A stretch of 50,497 nt of DNA from Pseudomonadota bacterium (GTDB lineage Bacteria; Desulfobacterota; Binatia; Binatales; Binataceae): positions 1 through 50,497 of the forward strand of contig JAJPKP010000065.1 in the NCBI GenBank assembly GCA_021323675.1, in the 5' to 3' direction. The position numbers were made by a program, and so were the translations under genes. Positions 8,637 to 17,786 of the stretch are shown in pieces (position 1 is the stretch's first letter; each line of letters starts with the position of its first letter). The notes under the pieces were generated by a model that was not told the origin of the DNA, did not search any database, and was given only the letters and a program-made list of their open reading frames with translations.

Positions 8637-8664
8637 TTGAAGCGCCGCGGCTTTGCGCTAAGAT
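8637..8664 (+). promoter_or_regulatory. candidate promoter of the BNR-repeat gene
   Basis: TTGAAG, 16 bases, TAAGAT. Transcription would start near 8671, downstream of the GTG at 8669 and only a few bases before the ATG at 8678. This favours the ATG and would give an almost leaderless mRNA. Confidence 0.45.
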
Positions 8665-8677
8665 AGCCGTGTTGACT

Positions 8678-9682
8678 ATGCGGCTCTGCGTAGGAACTTC
8701 CAAAGGTATCGTCATCCTCGATCCCGCTCGCAGCCGGCTGCCGCTGATGGTGCTGGCTGACCCTACGGCTATCTGGTGCATGTCGCAGGATTGCGTCGAT
8801 CCCGCGGTGATCTACGCGGGCGCCACCGAGCACGTGCGCGGCCGGGGCACGCTGGCGCGGTCGGTCGATGGCGGCCGGTCGTGGAGCGATATCACGCCGC
8901 CGGGTGCGCGTGATGAAGAAGTATGGGCCGTGGCGGCATCGCCCACCGTCAAGGATCAGATCTTCGTGGGCACTTCGCACGCGCGGCTGTTCCGCAGCGA
9001 CGATCGCGGCCGGAGCTTCCGCGAATGCATCGCGTTTACGAAGATTCCGGGCCGCGAGCGATGGTCATTTCCGCCGCCGCCTCATATCCCGCACGTGCGA
9101 TCGATAACCTTCGACCCGCGCAGCTCCGCCACAATGTACGTCGGCGTCGAAGAAGGCGGCGTGTTCAGATCGCGCGACGGCGGCGCAACCTTCGAATCGC
9201 TGAACGACGGCCTCTACGACGACATCCACACGGTCGCGGTCGATCCGCGCGATTCGCGCCGCCTGTATGCGACCACCGGCAACGGCTTCTATCGATCGGA
9301 AAACGCGGGCGCTTCATGGCGGCACGTCAGGGAAGGCATCGACCGCTCATACACGGTGCCGCTCCTGGTCACAAACGAAGACTCGGAGCAGATCTTCACC
9401 GCGGCCGCGGCCGGGCCGCCACCGACCTGGTCCGTAGGTTACGCGGGCGCGGATGCGATGCTGTTTCGGAGCGACGACAACGGAAAAAGCTTCTCGCCGA
9501 TCCCGGCGGAACACGTATGGGGCCGCGGGATGATCATGCGCCTGCGGCGTGACCCCGAAAGCGCCGGCTTCTTCGGCGCAACCAACGACGGCTTCATAAT
9601 CCGCACCATCGACCACTGCGCCACGGTAACCGCAATCGCAGAAAACCTCCCCCCAGCCTACGATTTGGTCACCCTGCCTTAG
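8678..9682 (+). CDS. BNR/sialidase-like repeat beta-propeller protein
   Basis: 334 residues made of repeated Asp-box units of the form SxDxGxSW/F: RSVDGGRSW, RSDDRGRSF, RSRDGGATF, RSENAGASW and RSDDNGKSF, spaced about 45-60 residues apart. This is the layout of the BNR/VPS10/photosynthesis-stability-factor propeller group, not of a true sialidase, because the catalytic Arg triad and Asp/Tyr/Glu are not apparent. No signal peptide is visible, so it looks cytoplasmic. It begins 120 bases after the formyltransferase gene. A GTG three codons upstream is an alternative start, but the promoter position favours this ATG. Function unknown; such propellers usually serve as binding scaffolds. Confidence 0.88.
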   Translation: MRLCVGTSKGIVILDPARSRLPLMVLADPTAIWCMSQDCVDPAVIYAGATEHVRGRGTLARSVDGGRSWSDITPPGARDEEVWAVAASPTVKDQIFVGTSHARLFRSDDRGRSFRECIAFTKIPGRERWSFPPPPHIPHVRSITFDPRSSATMYVGVEEGGVFRSRDGGATFESLNDGLYDDIHTVAVDPRDSRRLYATTGNGFYRSENAGASWRHVREGIDRSYTVPLLVTNEDSEQIFTAAAAGPPPTWSVGYAGADAMLFRSDDNGKSFSPIPAEHVWGRGMIMRLRRDPESAGFFGATNDGFIIRTIDHCATVTAIAENLPPAYDLVTLP

Positions 9683-9837
9683 CTGCCAACGTCCGTAAGC
9701 GTGTTTCCCACGTGAACGGTCTCGGGGGCGCGAATCGCATGGGCGCACTAGCCCGGGCCTGTTCTGTCAACGGCTGGGGGGCTGGTCAAGATTCAGATCC
9801 CCCTTGACATAAGCGAATAAAAAGCGAAACTAGGGCG

Positions 9838-10818
9838 ATGGAAGCTGTCGCTGCATTGCCGCTTTTTCTTCGTCCGAGAGGCGGGCTTGAGCGGGTTCGG
9901 GGGGTCGAGTTTGTCGAGATGCCCGTCCATCGGATTGTCAACCGGTGCTCCAGTGACCGGATGCCGTTTCGATGGACGATTAATCCCTACCGTGGATGCG
10001 AGTTCGGATGCGTGTATTGCTACGCGCGCTATACGCACGACTTTCTTGAGCTGCGCGACCCAATGGATTTCGAGCGGCGAATCTTCGTCAAGCGGATGGC
10101 CGCCGAAGTGCTCGCGCATACCCTGTCGCGCACGCCGATAGGCGACGACGCGATCGCGATCGGCACCGCGACCGATCCTTATCAGCCGGCCGAGCGCAAG
10201 TTTCGGCTTACGCGCTCGATGCTCGAGGTTTTCGCCAACCTGTCCGGCCTGAACCTCTCCATCACGACCAAGTCCGCTCTCATCACGCGCGATCTCGACC
10301 TGCTCGGCAAGATCAACCGCCGCTCGCATCTGCAGGTCAACTTCTCGCTGATAACGCTCGACCGCCGCCTCCAGCGCATCCTGGAGCCGCGCGCGCCGCG
10401 GCCCGCGCTGCGGCTTCGCGCCCTCAACGAACTCGCCCGCGCCGGCATCCGATGCAACCTGCTGATGATGCCGATGATACCGGGGCTGACGGACGACCCC
10501 GCGCGAATCGAGAACGTTATCCGCGCGGCCAGGCGCGCGGGAGCGGACGGCGTATGGTGGCGATCGCTCTATCTCAAGCCCGCCGCCGCGCGCCGCTTCG
10601 TCCCGTTCATCCGCGATCATTTCCCCCATCTCGCCCCGCGCATCGACGACCTTTACGGCCGCCACGTCTATGCGCCCGCGGCGTACGAAGACCGGATGAG
10701 CGCGATTTTCGACCGGCTGCGCCGCCGCCACGGCTTCGCAATCTCGCGCGATCGGGACAAGTCGACGAATCTCGCTGGCGATTCTGCCCCGCGGCAGCTC
10801 AGTCTGGTCGCGTCGTGA
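9838..10818 (+). CDS. radical SAM protein, Rv2578c/SplB-related family
   Basis: 326 residues. The radical SAM cluster motif is GCEFGCVYCYAR, CxxxCxxC with Cys54, Cys58 and Cys61. It is preceded by the family's FRWTINPYR, and a later GTATDPYQPAE is diagnostic for the Rv2578c / COG1533 (SPL-like) group. These enzymes bind a [4Fe-4S] cluster and S-adenosylmethionine to make a 5'-deoxyadenosyl radical. The group resembles spore photoproduct lyase but its substrate is not established. It is cytoplasmic. A TTGACA lies 34 bases upstream of the ATG, with no SD between. Homology begins near residue 20, so the start is not far off. Family confident, reaction unknown. Confidence 0.92.
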   Translation: MEAVAALPLFLRPRGGLERVRGVEFVEMPVHRIVNRCSSDRMPFRWTINPYRGCEFGCVYCYARYTHDFLELRDPMDFERRIFVKRMAAEVLAHTLSRTPIGDDAIAIGTATDPYQPAERKFRLTRSMLEVFANLSGLNLSITTKSALITRDLDLLGKINRRSHLQVNFSLITLDRRLQRILEPRAPRPALRLRALNELARAGIRCNLLMMPMIPGLTDDPARIENVIRAARRAGADGVWWRSLYLKPAAARRFVPFIRDHFPHLAPRIDDLYGRHVYAPAAYEDRMSAIFDRLRRRHGFAISRDRDKSTNLAGDSAPRQLSLVAS

Positions 10819-10930
10819 GACCTTGCTGACCAGCGACGGCAGGTTTCGCCATAGCCCCCGAAGATTGCCGATCCGCGCCGTGGCGGGCTATACGCGTCAT
10901 CGAGGGAAGCAGTCCCGCGGCGCGCGCTGA

Positions 10931-11524
10931 ATGCTGAAGATCGACTTTTGCTGTTCTCTGAGGCGGGTTCTCGCGGTCCTGTTCGCGGCCGGCTTTGCCG
11001 CGGCGTGCACCCACGTCTTTCAGACCAGCGGCGATGCGCTCCCTGACCGAATGCGCGTCGGCGAATTCTCCTTCGACCGGCCCCAGGGTGACGGATGGTA
11101 CCTCGAGAACACCAGCGACCCGCCGATCATCATCCAGTTCACCAAGCGGGGACGCAGGTTCGAGTCGCAGATTCTCGTGATCGGTTTCCGCCCGGACGGG
11201 CGCGTGACGACCCTCGACGAGCTGATGGATTGGACGGAAAGCCTTCCCGATGCGGACAAGGTGGTGGCGCCCGCCCCGGGCCATGGCGCCATCTGCGTGC
11301 GCCATCACGGCCGTTCAACGCTGACCGTGCACTATGCGAACACGCCCAAGCCGCTGGCCGACGTGATGATAACGGATGAGGACAGCCTGGAATGTATCGA
11401 CCCGTTTCATCCGGGTCTTATCGTCAGGTTCATCACGACCCAGCGCAGCACCGAGGGCGGCACCCCGGAGGGAACCGCCGAAGCCTACGCCTTTCTCAAG
11501 AGCATCCAGTTCGATAGCAAGTAG
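10931..11524 (+). CDS. putative lipoprotein of unknown function
   Basis: 197 residues. The N-terminus is a lipoprotein signal: basic residues (RR at about 11-12), a hydrophobic core, and a lipobox ending AAAC (Cys26), followed by Thr, so outer-membrane sorting is likely by the usual +2 rule. The mature part is a soluble mixed alpha/beta sequence containing GEFSFDRPQGDGWYLEN, a pattern found in small proteins whose domain recalls envelope 'PsbP-like' or DUF families. No enzyme motif is visible. It is a single gene, convergent with the tRNA-Leu/secG operon. I do not recognise the family; the lipoprotein call is good, the rest open. Confidence 0.75.
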   Translation: MLKIDFCCSLRRVLAVLFAAGFAAACTHVFQTSGDALPDRMRVGEFSFDRPQGDGWYLENTSDPPIIIQFTKRGRRFESQILVIGFRPDGRVTTLDELMDWTESLPDADKVVAPAPGHGAICVRHHGRSTLTVHYANTPKPLADVMITDEDSLECIDPFHPGLIVRFITTQRSTEGGTPEGTAEAYAFLKSIQFDSK

Positions 11525-11593
11525 AAGCCCGCGGTACCATCCGGCGCTTCAGGAAATCGACGCGCGCCTGCCGGTGATTCGTGGCTGTTATGG

Positions 11594-11615
11594 CTCTGGA
11601 ACGAGCGATCCAGAG
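11594..11615. terminator. perfect 7-bp hairpin between convergent transcripts
   Basis: CTCTGGA, an 8-base loop, TCCAGAG. It sits between the lipoprotein gene (+) and the tRNA-Leu (-). Neither strand has an immediate T-run (a T-rich stretch occurs 18 bases later on +), so it is a weak or processing-type terminator at best. Confidence 0.35.
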
Positions 11616-11640
11616 GTGAGGGAACGTTGCGGTTTGTTTT

Positions 11641-11726
11641 TGGTGCGCGGGGCGGGACTTGAACCCGCACGGTATTTCTACCACTAGCCCCTCAAACTAG
11701 CGTGTCTGCCATTCCACCACCCGCGC
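11641..11726 (-). tRNA. tRNA-Leu, anticodon GAG, CCA encoded
   Basis: On the minus strand an 86-nt class II tRNA can be folded. The acceptor GCGCGGG pairs with CCCGCGC, followed by discriminator A and encoded CCA. The D-arm contains TGGTGGAATGGCAGACACG. The anticodon stem CTAGT/GCTAG (one G-U pair) encloses loop TTGAGGG with anticodon GAG. The long variable arm has a GGTA/TACC stem with a GAAA loop, and the T-arm GCGGG/CCCGC encloses TTCAAGT. It reads CUC and CUU leucine codons. It lies 55 bases downstream of secG on the same strand, the same order as secG-leuU in E. coli, so it is probably cotranscribed and processed out. Confidence 0.97.
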
Positions 11727-11781
11727 ACATCGCGATTTCCCGGGCGATCGATGAGGGAAACGAACGCGCCCGGATGCCCTG

Positions 11782-12135
11782 CTAATGACTGGCCGGAGCC
11801 GGCGTCGCATTGCCCGGCGGATTTGCCGGCGGCGGATTGTTTGCCGGCGCCGCGGGCATCACGCTGCTTCGCCCGGAGAAGGATCCTTGGAAGATGCTGC
11901 CGCTGATTCGCCGTGTCGATGCGTACGCCAGGAAGATCGAGGTCGCGAAAAAAATCGTCGCGAGCACCCACGTGGTTTTAGTCAGCGCATTACCTGCGCC
12001 GCTTGCGCCAAACACCGTTTGGCTCGACCCGCCAAACACCGCGCCCACATCCGCTCCCTTCCCCTGCTGCAGCAGGATAATGATTACGAGCGAGACGCAC
12101 ACCAGCACGTGAACGGCGACAACGACGGAAACCAT
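11782..12135 (-). CDS. secG: preprotein translocase subunit SecG
   Basis: 117 residues with two membrane helices (about 2-21 and 52-70). The conserved cytoplasmic loop includes LLQQGKGADVGAVFGG and FGASGAGN, hallmark SecG wording. SecG assists SecYE-mediated export in the inner membrane. The C-terminal tail from about residue 92 is an unusual Pro/Ala/Asn-rich low-complexity extension (PANNPPPANPPGNATPAP). The gene starts 9 bases after tpiA and is followed by tRNA-Leu(GAG), a widely conserved order. Identification is secure. Confidence 0.95.
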   Translation of the reverse strand: MVSVVVAVHVLVCVSLVIIILLQQGKGADVGAVFGGSSQTVFGASGAGNALTKTTWVLATIFFATSIFLAYASTRRISGSIFQGSFSGRSSVMPAAPANNPPPANPPGNATPAPASH

Positions 12136-12144
12136 TGGAATTCT

Positions 12145-12918
12145 TCAGCGGGCCTTGGCCCGGACAATCCTTGCGAAGGAGTCAGCCTTCAAGCTTGCCC
12201 CTCCAACCAGAGCCCCGTCAATATTGGGCTTGGAGACGAGCGAGTCAACATTATCCGCCGTAACGCTGCCTCCGTACAGTATCCTGACTGAATCGGCTTT
12301 CTCCGGTCCCATCTGCGCGCGCAGCGACTCGCGAATCGCCCCGTGGACATTCTCGGCCAGCTCCGGCGTTGCGGTGCGCCCGGTTCCTATCGCCCATACG
12401 GGCTCGTACGCGACGACGATTCGATCGCCCTGGGCCTGATCGACCCCCGCAAGGCCGTTCTGCAGTTGCGCGAGTACCACTTCGGCCGTCCGGCCGCCAT
12501 CGTGCTCTTCCTGCGTCTCGCCGACGCACAGAATCGGGACCATCCCATGGCGCAGCGCGGCGATCACTTTGCGATTGATGAGCTCATCGGTCTCGCCGAA
12601 GACATGCCGGCGCTCGCTGTGGCCGACAATGACGTGCGTAACGCCGAAGCCCTTGAGCATCGGCGCCGACACTTCGCCGGTGAACGCGCCCTTGTCCTCG
12701 AAGTGCATGTTTTGCGCGCCGAGCGCGATCGACGAGCCGGCCAGCGCCTGCGACGCAGCCGGAATGATTACCGCCGGCGGGGCGATCATGACGTCGCGAT
12801 CGCGGGCAAGCGCGGCGGCGTCGCGATCGATCTCCGCGCGCAGCGCGGCGATCACCGCGCGCGCTTCGTTCGCGGTCAGATTCATCTTCCAGTTGCCGGC
12901 TATCAACATCCTGCGCAT
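12145..12918 (-). CDS. tpiA: triosephosphate isomerase
   Basis: 257 residues, the usual TIM-barrel length. Catalytic residues are all visible: Lys11 in GNWKMN, His100 in VIVGHSERR, and the general base Glu172 in AYEPVWAIGTG, whose loop-6 motif is intact. ILYGGSV near the end binds phosphate. The enzyme interconverts dihydroxyacetone phosphate and glyceraldehyde 3-phosphate in the cytoplasm. The first of two possible ATGs is used because a ggag SD lies 8 bases before it. The gene follows pgk by 24 bases and precedes secG by 9 bases in the gap-pgk-tpiA-secG operon. Confidence 0.97.
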   Translation of the reverse strand: MRRMLIAGNWKMNLTANEARAVIAALRAEIDRDAAALARDRDVMIAPPAVIIPAASQALAGSSIALGAQNMHFEDKGAFTGEVSAPMLKGFGVTHVIVGHSERRHVFGETDELINRKVIAALRHGMVPILCVGETQEEHDGGRTAEVVLAQLQNGLAGVDQAQGDRIVVAYEPVWAIGTGRTATPELAENVHGAIRESLRAQMGPEKADSVRILYGGSVTADNVDSLVSKPNIDGALVGGASLKADSFARIVRAKAR

Positions 12919-12942
12919 CGCGATTCTCCGTCCGTGCGCCGC

Positions 12943-14118
12943 CTAACTCTCCAGCGCCTTCACACCCGGAAGCACCTGCCCTTCCAGATACTCCAGCGTC
13001 GTGCCGCCTCCGGTCGAGATATGCGTAAAGCGCGATGCCCACGGCATATGCCCCACGGCAGCCGCCGTGTCTCCGCCTCCGATTATCGATTTGACGCCGT
13101 CGAGGTTGGCGAGCGCCTCGCCGACCGCCAGCGTGCCGTGCGCGAACTCCGGAATTTCGAAAAATCCGAGCGGGCCGTTCCAGACCACCGTCCGGGCGCG
13201 GGCAAGCTCGGCCTTGAACTCCTCGATGGTGGCGGGGCCGATGTCCAAACCCATCATGTCGGCGGGAATCTCGGCGGCGGTCTGCGACGCGGCGCCGGCC
13301 TCGGGAGCCGATGCAACCACGTGATCGCTCGGCAGCACTATCCTGACTCCCTTGCGCTCCGCTTCGGCCATCAGCTCGCGCGCGAGCTCGAGTTTGTCGT
13401 CCTCGACCCGCGACTTTCCGATCGCTGCGCCCCTGGCCTTCAGAAAGGTGTATGCCATCGCGCCGCCAATCAGGATCGCATCGACCTTGCTCATCAGGTT
13501 GCGAATCACGCCGATTTTGTCGGAGACCTTGGCGCCGCCCATGATTGCGATTGACGGCCGCGCCGGGTTTTCCGTAACCGCGCGCAGCGCCTCCAGCTCG
13601 CGCATCATCAGGAATCCCGCCGCGCGCTCGGGGATGAACGCGGTCACTCCCGCGGTCGAGGCATGCGCGCGATGGGCGGTGCCGAAGGCGTCGTTCACAT
13701 AGGCCTGCTTGCCGCGCGCCAGCTCGTGCGCAAAATCGCGATCGTTGGCTTCCTCTTCGGGATGGAACCGCAGATTCTCGAGCAGGATCGCGTCACCCGG
13801 CTTGAGCGCCGCGATCATCCTGCCCGTGACGTCCCCGATGCAGTCAGGGGCAAGGCCGACCTTGCGCCCTACCTTTTCGGTCAGGTACTCAGCGACCGGC
13901 TTCAGGCTCAATTCGGGGGTGCGCTCTTTGGGACGGCCCAGATGCGAGCAGAGCACCGCGATCCCGCCCTGCTCCAGGATATAGCGGATAGTATCGAGGC
14001 TCGCGTCAATTCGCGCGGGATCGGCGATTTTCCCGGCCGCCAGCGGCACATTGAAGTCACATCTGACCAGCACCCGTTTGCCGGCGAGCTTGAGCTGCGT
14101 AACCGATGCTATCGGCAT
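12943..14118 (-). CDS. pgk: phosphoglycerate kinase
   Basis: 391 residues, typical for bacteria. The N-terminal domain contains RVLVRCDFNVPL and the 3-phosphoglycerate site CSHLGRPKE. The C-terminal nucleotide domain contains GGAKVSDKIGVI and the terminal GGGDTAAAV loop. It makes ATP from 1,3-bisphosphoglycerate in glycolysis and runs in reverse in gluconeogenesis. The start was set at the Met of MPIASVTQLKLAGK, where homology begins; the frame stays open 20 codons further upstream but those residues are unrelated. No strong SD is seen, so the start could be coupled to an upstream signal. It lies 144 bases downstream of gap. Confidence 0.96.
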   Translation of the reverse strand: MPIASVTQLKLAGKRVLVRCDFNVPLAAGKIADPARIDASLDTIRYILEQGGIAVLCSHLGRPKERTPELSLKPVAEYLTEKVGRKVGLAPDCIGDVTGRMIAALKPGDAILLENLRFHPEEEANDRDFAHELARGKQAYVNDAFGTAHRAHASTAGVTAFIPERAAGFLMMRELEALRAVTENPARPSIAIMGGAKVSDKIGVIRNLMSKVDAILIGGAMAYTFLKARGAAIGKSRVEDDKLELARELMAEAERKGVRIVLPSDHVVASAPEAGAASQTAAEIPADMMGLDIGPATIEEFKAELARARTVVWNGPLGFFEIPEFAHGTLAVGEALANLDGVKSIIGGGDTAAAVGHMPWASRFTHISTGGGTTLEYLEGQVLPGVKALES

Positions 14119-14262
14119 AAATTTCGGCCGCGCACGAGTCTGCCCCGCCTCCCGCACTCGGCGCTCGGCCGCCGGCACAACGCGGGAGATGAGGGCCGAG
14201 CGATGGTTCGTGCGGATCGCTCGGCGGGTGAAGGTTCTGCCGTCTCGACTATCACTTGAAGG

Positions 14263-15315
<1,053 letters not shown>

Positions 15316-15404
15316 TTAGATAAGTAGGCAGTGCCGGTTCAACCCCGCATCGCCATTTTTGCGCACTTTGAGCGGATCACGCTACCTGTTGGCCGGGTTA
15401 CTGG

Positions 15405-15431
15405 TTTCAACCGCGCCGAAACCCTTATAAT
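15405..15431 (+). promoter_or_regulatory. candidate promoter of the tol-pal operon
   Basis: A perfect TATAAT (15426-15431) lies 29 bases before the tolQ start. A loose -35 (TTTCAA, or GGTTTC for 17-base spacing) precedes it. It is the best -10 match in the window and is placed correctly in the gap/tolQ divergent region. Confidence 0.55.
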
Positions 15432-15460
15432 GACTGGAATCCTGGACTGATGGCGGTGCT

Positions 15461-16177
15461 ATGCTTCCTCATATGAGCGAGGCGACGGGACAGTTGGGTG
15501 TGGTGCAGTTGCTGGTGGGGACGGGACCGGTCGTCGCGGCCGTGCTCTGGACGCTGATCGCCTTTTCGATCGGGTGCTGGGGAATTATCCTTTACAAGCT
15601 CGTGCAGATCTCGCGCGCGCGCCGGCAATCCCAGCGCTTCATCACGATTTTCTGGGAATCCAAAAATCTTAATACCATCCATACCGCCAGCCTTAATCTA
15701 AATCACAGCCCGGTCGCGCAGGTCTTTCGCGCCGGATACCAGGAACTCCTGCAACTGACCCGCGCGAAAAAGCAGGTGGTCGGCGGCGAAGGTTCCTTCT
15801 CCACCGACCTCGGCGGAATCGAGAACGTCGCGCGCTCGATGAAGCGGCAGGCCAATGTCGAGCTGACCAAGCTTGAATACGGAACCACCTTCCTGGCCAC
15901 CACCGGATCGACCTGCCCTTTTATCGGCCTGTTCGGCACCGTATGGGGCATCATGACGGCTTTCATCGGCCTGTCCGCCGCGCATTCCTCCAATATCCAG
16001 GCGGTCGCGCCCGGAATCGCCGAGGCGCTGATCGCGACCGCCGTGGGACTGGTCGCGGCGATCCCCGCGCAGATGTCCTACAATTACTTCGTCGCGAGGG
16101 TTCGCGTGCTGGCCACGGAGATGGATAACTTCACCTCCGAATTCCTGAACATCGCCGAGCGCCACTTCCTTTCCTAG
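15461..16177 (+). CDS. tolQ: Tol-Pal proton channel subunit TolQ
   Basis: 238 residues of the MotA/TolQ/ExbB family. Three membrane helices are seen at about 22-46, 143-165 and 183-205. The second helix region contains TTGSTCPFIGLFGTVWGIM, the signature linking proton flow to the TolR Asp. TolQ with TolR forms the inner-membrane motor that energises TolA for outer-membrane constriction at division and lipid homeostasis. It is the first gene of tolQ-tolR-tolA-tolB-pal-cpoB. An alternative ATG lies four codons downstream (MSEATG); neither has a convincing SD. Gene order makes TolQ much likelier than ExbB. Confidence 0.94.
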   Translation: MLPHMSEATGQLGVVQLLVGTGPVVAAVLWTLIAFSIGCWGIILYKLVQISRARRQSQRFITIFWESKNLNTIHTASLNLNHSPVAQVFRAGYQELLQLTRAKKQVVGGEGSFSTDLGGIENVARSMKRQANVELTKLEYGTTFLATTGSTCPFIGLFGTVWGIMTAFIGLSAAHSSNIQAVAPGIAEALIATAVGLVAAIPAQMSYNYFVARVRVLATEMDNFTSEFLNIAERHFLS

Positions 16178-16189
16178 CGGAGCTTCCCG

Positions 16190-16651
16190 ATGGCATTCGA
16201 ACCGGGACAGCGCGGCCAGTTCGTATCGCAGATCAACGTCACACCGCTGGTGGACGTGATGCTCGTGCTGCTGGTGATCTTCATGGTCACCGCGCCCATC
16301 ATCCAGCAGGGCGTGCAGGTTGCGCTGCCCAAGGTCAAGGCCGAGGCGCTTCCCGGCAAGGAAGAACAGTTCGTGGTCTCGATCACGCGCGACAAGGAGA
16401 TTTACCTGAACGACACCAGGATGAGCGCGGCGGACCTTACCGAAAAGCTCGCCGCGATCTCTCGCGAACGTCCGGACCGCCAGGTTTTCATCCGCGCCGA
16501 TGAGCAGGTTCCCTACGGTGAAGTGATTCGGACGATGGCCGCGATTAAGGCCGCCGGAATTGAAAATGTCGGGATGGTGACGCAGCCGCAGCCGGAAGCA
16601 TCCGCGCCCGCGGCCGCAAACGATCACAACGGTGGCAAGCCCGCGCAATAA
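16190..16651 (+). CDS. tolR: Tol-Pal motor subunit TolR
   Basis: 153 residues of the ExbD/TolR family. One membrane helix (about 18-37) contains the conserved proton-carrying Asp22 in NVTPLVDVMLVLLVIFMV. A periplasmic domain follows, with the TEKLAAI and VFIRADEQVPYGEV elements typical of the family. It works with TolQ as the stator/rotor of the Tol motor. It starts 12 bases after tolQ and overlaps the GTG start of the next gene by 20 bases. The C-terminus ends in an Ala/Pro/Gln-rich tail that encodes the start region of tolA. Confidence 0.94.
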   Translation: MAFEPGQRGQFVSQINVTPLVDVMLVLLVIFMVTAPIIQQGVQVALPKVKAEALPGKEEQFVVSITRDKEIYLNDTRMSAADLTEKLAAISRERPDRQVFIRADEQVPYGEVIRTMAAIKAAGIENVGMVTQPQPEASAPAAANDHNGGKPAQ

Positions 16652-17708
16652 CGGCGCCGACGGTCCGCCCCGCGCGGGCTATTTTCTGGCGATTGTGGTT
16701 TCCGCGCTCGGGCACGCGGGACTGTTCGCGCTGGTGTTTTTCGTCGCGCCCCGATGGCTGCATTCCGAAGACAAGCCCCCGCCCGCTTACACCGTTAAGA
16801 TCGTCGATTCGCTTCCCGCCGGCGACCTCGGAAGCCATCTGCCGCGGCTTTCCCCCAAACGCGCCGAGGAAGCCAAGCCCGCGGAACCGCCCAAGGCCGA
16901 GCCGAAGGTCGAGGAGCAGAAACCGCCCGAGCCGCCACCGCTTCCCGACGACAAGAATACGATCGCCCTCAACACCAAAACCCTCGAGCCGACGCCGACT
17001 CCCACTCCAACGCCAACCCCGGAGCCGACGCCCGAGGCGCCGCCGTCTCATACGGTAAAGGCGACTCCGGCGCCAACCCACGCCCCGAAAAAGCATCCCA
17101 CTCCCGCGCCAACTCCGGAGCCAAAGGCTCGGTCCAAAGCGAAGCCGACGCCGGTGATGATCGCGAAGGCCGAAGCCACTCCGAGCACCAAGGCGCGGCT
17201 GGAAAAGCTCCGCCAGCAACTTTTGGCGGAGGAGTTGAAAAGACAGGAAAAAGCGCGCGCGGAAGAGGATGATAGCGACGACGACTCCGATGAAGACACC
17301 ACTGACACCGCGCCGGTCGCCGGTCCCAGGGGCGGAGGCCCGGTGGTCGGGTCGATTGCGCGCGAGGGAAAAGGTTATGGAATCGGGACGGGAACCGGCA
17401 GCGTGGGGATGCTGCAGGACCCCGCGTTTCTACTGTACTATCAGACGGTGCAGGATAAGATTAAAAAAGCGTGGAATTTCACCGGAGGATCTTCGGATTT
17501 GACCGCCACTGTCGATTTCTCGATAGGAGCGGACGGAGCGCTGACGGGCGTGAAAATCGCTACCGGCTCCAATGATTCCGCGTTCGATGACTCGGTCATT
17601 CGCGCTATCCGGCGCGCGGCCCCTTTCCCGCCGCCGCCGGACAAATATAAATCCGAGTTCACACAAGGCATTGAAGCGCGCTTCTCTCTCGGCGATCTTA
17701 AATCCTGA
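16632..17708 (+). CDS. tolA: TolA-like energy-transducing protein with TonB C-terminal domain
   Basis: 358 residues. A short cytoplasmic N-terminus and one membrane helix (about 15-35, with a His in SALGHAGLFALVFF as in TolA/TonB helices) are followed by a periplasmic linker and a C-terminal TonB/TolA domain (about 262-355) with LTATVDFSIGADGALTGV and a typical PFPPPP. The linker is unusual: instead of a long Lys/Ala-rich helix it has Thr-Pro repeats (PTPTPTPTPTPEPTP around 113-127), Lys/Pro stretches, a short helix, and an Asp/Glu run EEDDSDDDSDEDTTD. It links the TolQR motor to TolB/Pal. The start is GTG, overlapping tolR by 20 bases. Position between tolR and tolB supports TolA over TonB. 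Confidence 0.9.
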   Translation: MASPRNNGADGPPRAGYFLAIVVSALGHAGLFALVFFVAPRWLHSEDKPPPAYTVKIVDSLPAGDLGSHLPRLSPKRAEEAKPAEPPKAEPKVEEQKPPEPPPLPDDKNTIALNTKTLEPTPTPTPTPTPEPTPEAPPSHTVKATPAPTHAPKKHPTPAPTPEPKARSKAKPTPVMIAKAEATPSTKARLEKLRQQLLAEELKRQEKARAEEDDSDDDSDEDTTDTAPVAGPRGGGPVVGSIAREGKGYGIGTGTGSVGMLQDPAFLLYYQTVQDKIKKAWNFTGGSSDLTATVDFSIGADGALTGVKIATGSNDSAFDDSVIRAIRRAAPFPPPPDKYKSEFTQGIEARFSLGDLKS

Positions 17709-17786
17709 CGGCGGTAGCTGCGGCGGATGTGCGGATGTGAGGTGGCAAACCATACCTGTACCCCTTCTTTCTTGCCTGGAAATGCG

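Noticed and set aside
8594..8638. Terminator after the formyltransferase gene (T-run at 8633-8638)
   Set aside because: No stable stem could be paired immediately before the T-run; the Ts overlap the -35 of the next gene.
9804..9832. TTGACA upstream of the radical SAM gene as a full promoter
   Set aside because: No acceptable -10 at 16-18 bases (AAACTA only). Mentioned in the gene entry and in a finding, but not listed as a feature.
15317..15342. Promoter for gap on the minus strand (TTGAAC ... TATCTA)
   Set aside because: The spacing is only 14 bases, too short for a sigma70 promoter.
16970..17035. Short tandem repeat in tolA as a CRISPR or minisatellite
   Set aside because: It is an in-frame Thr-Pro codon repeat within a protein linker.
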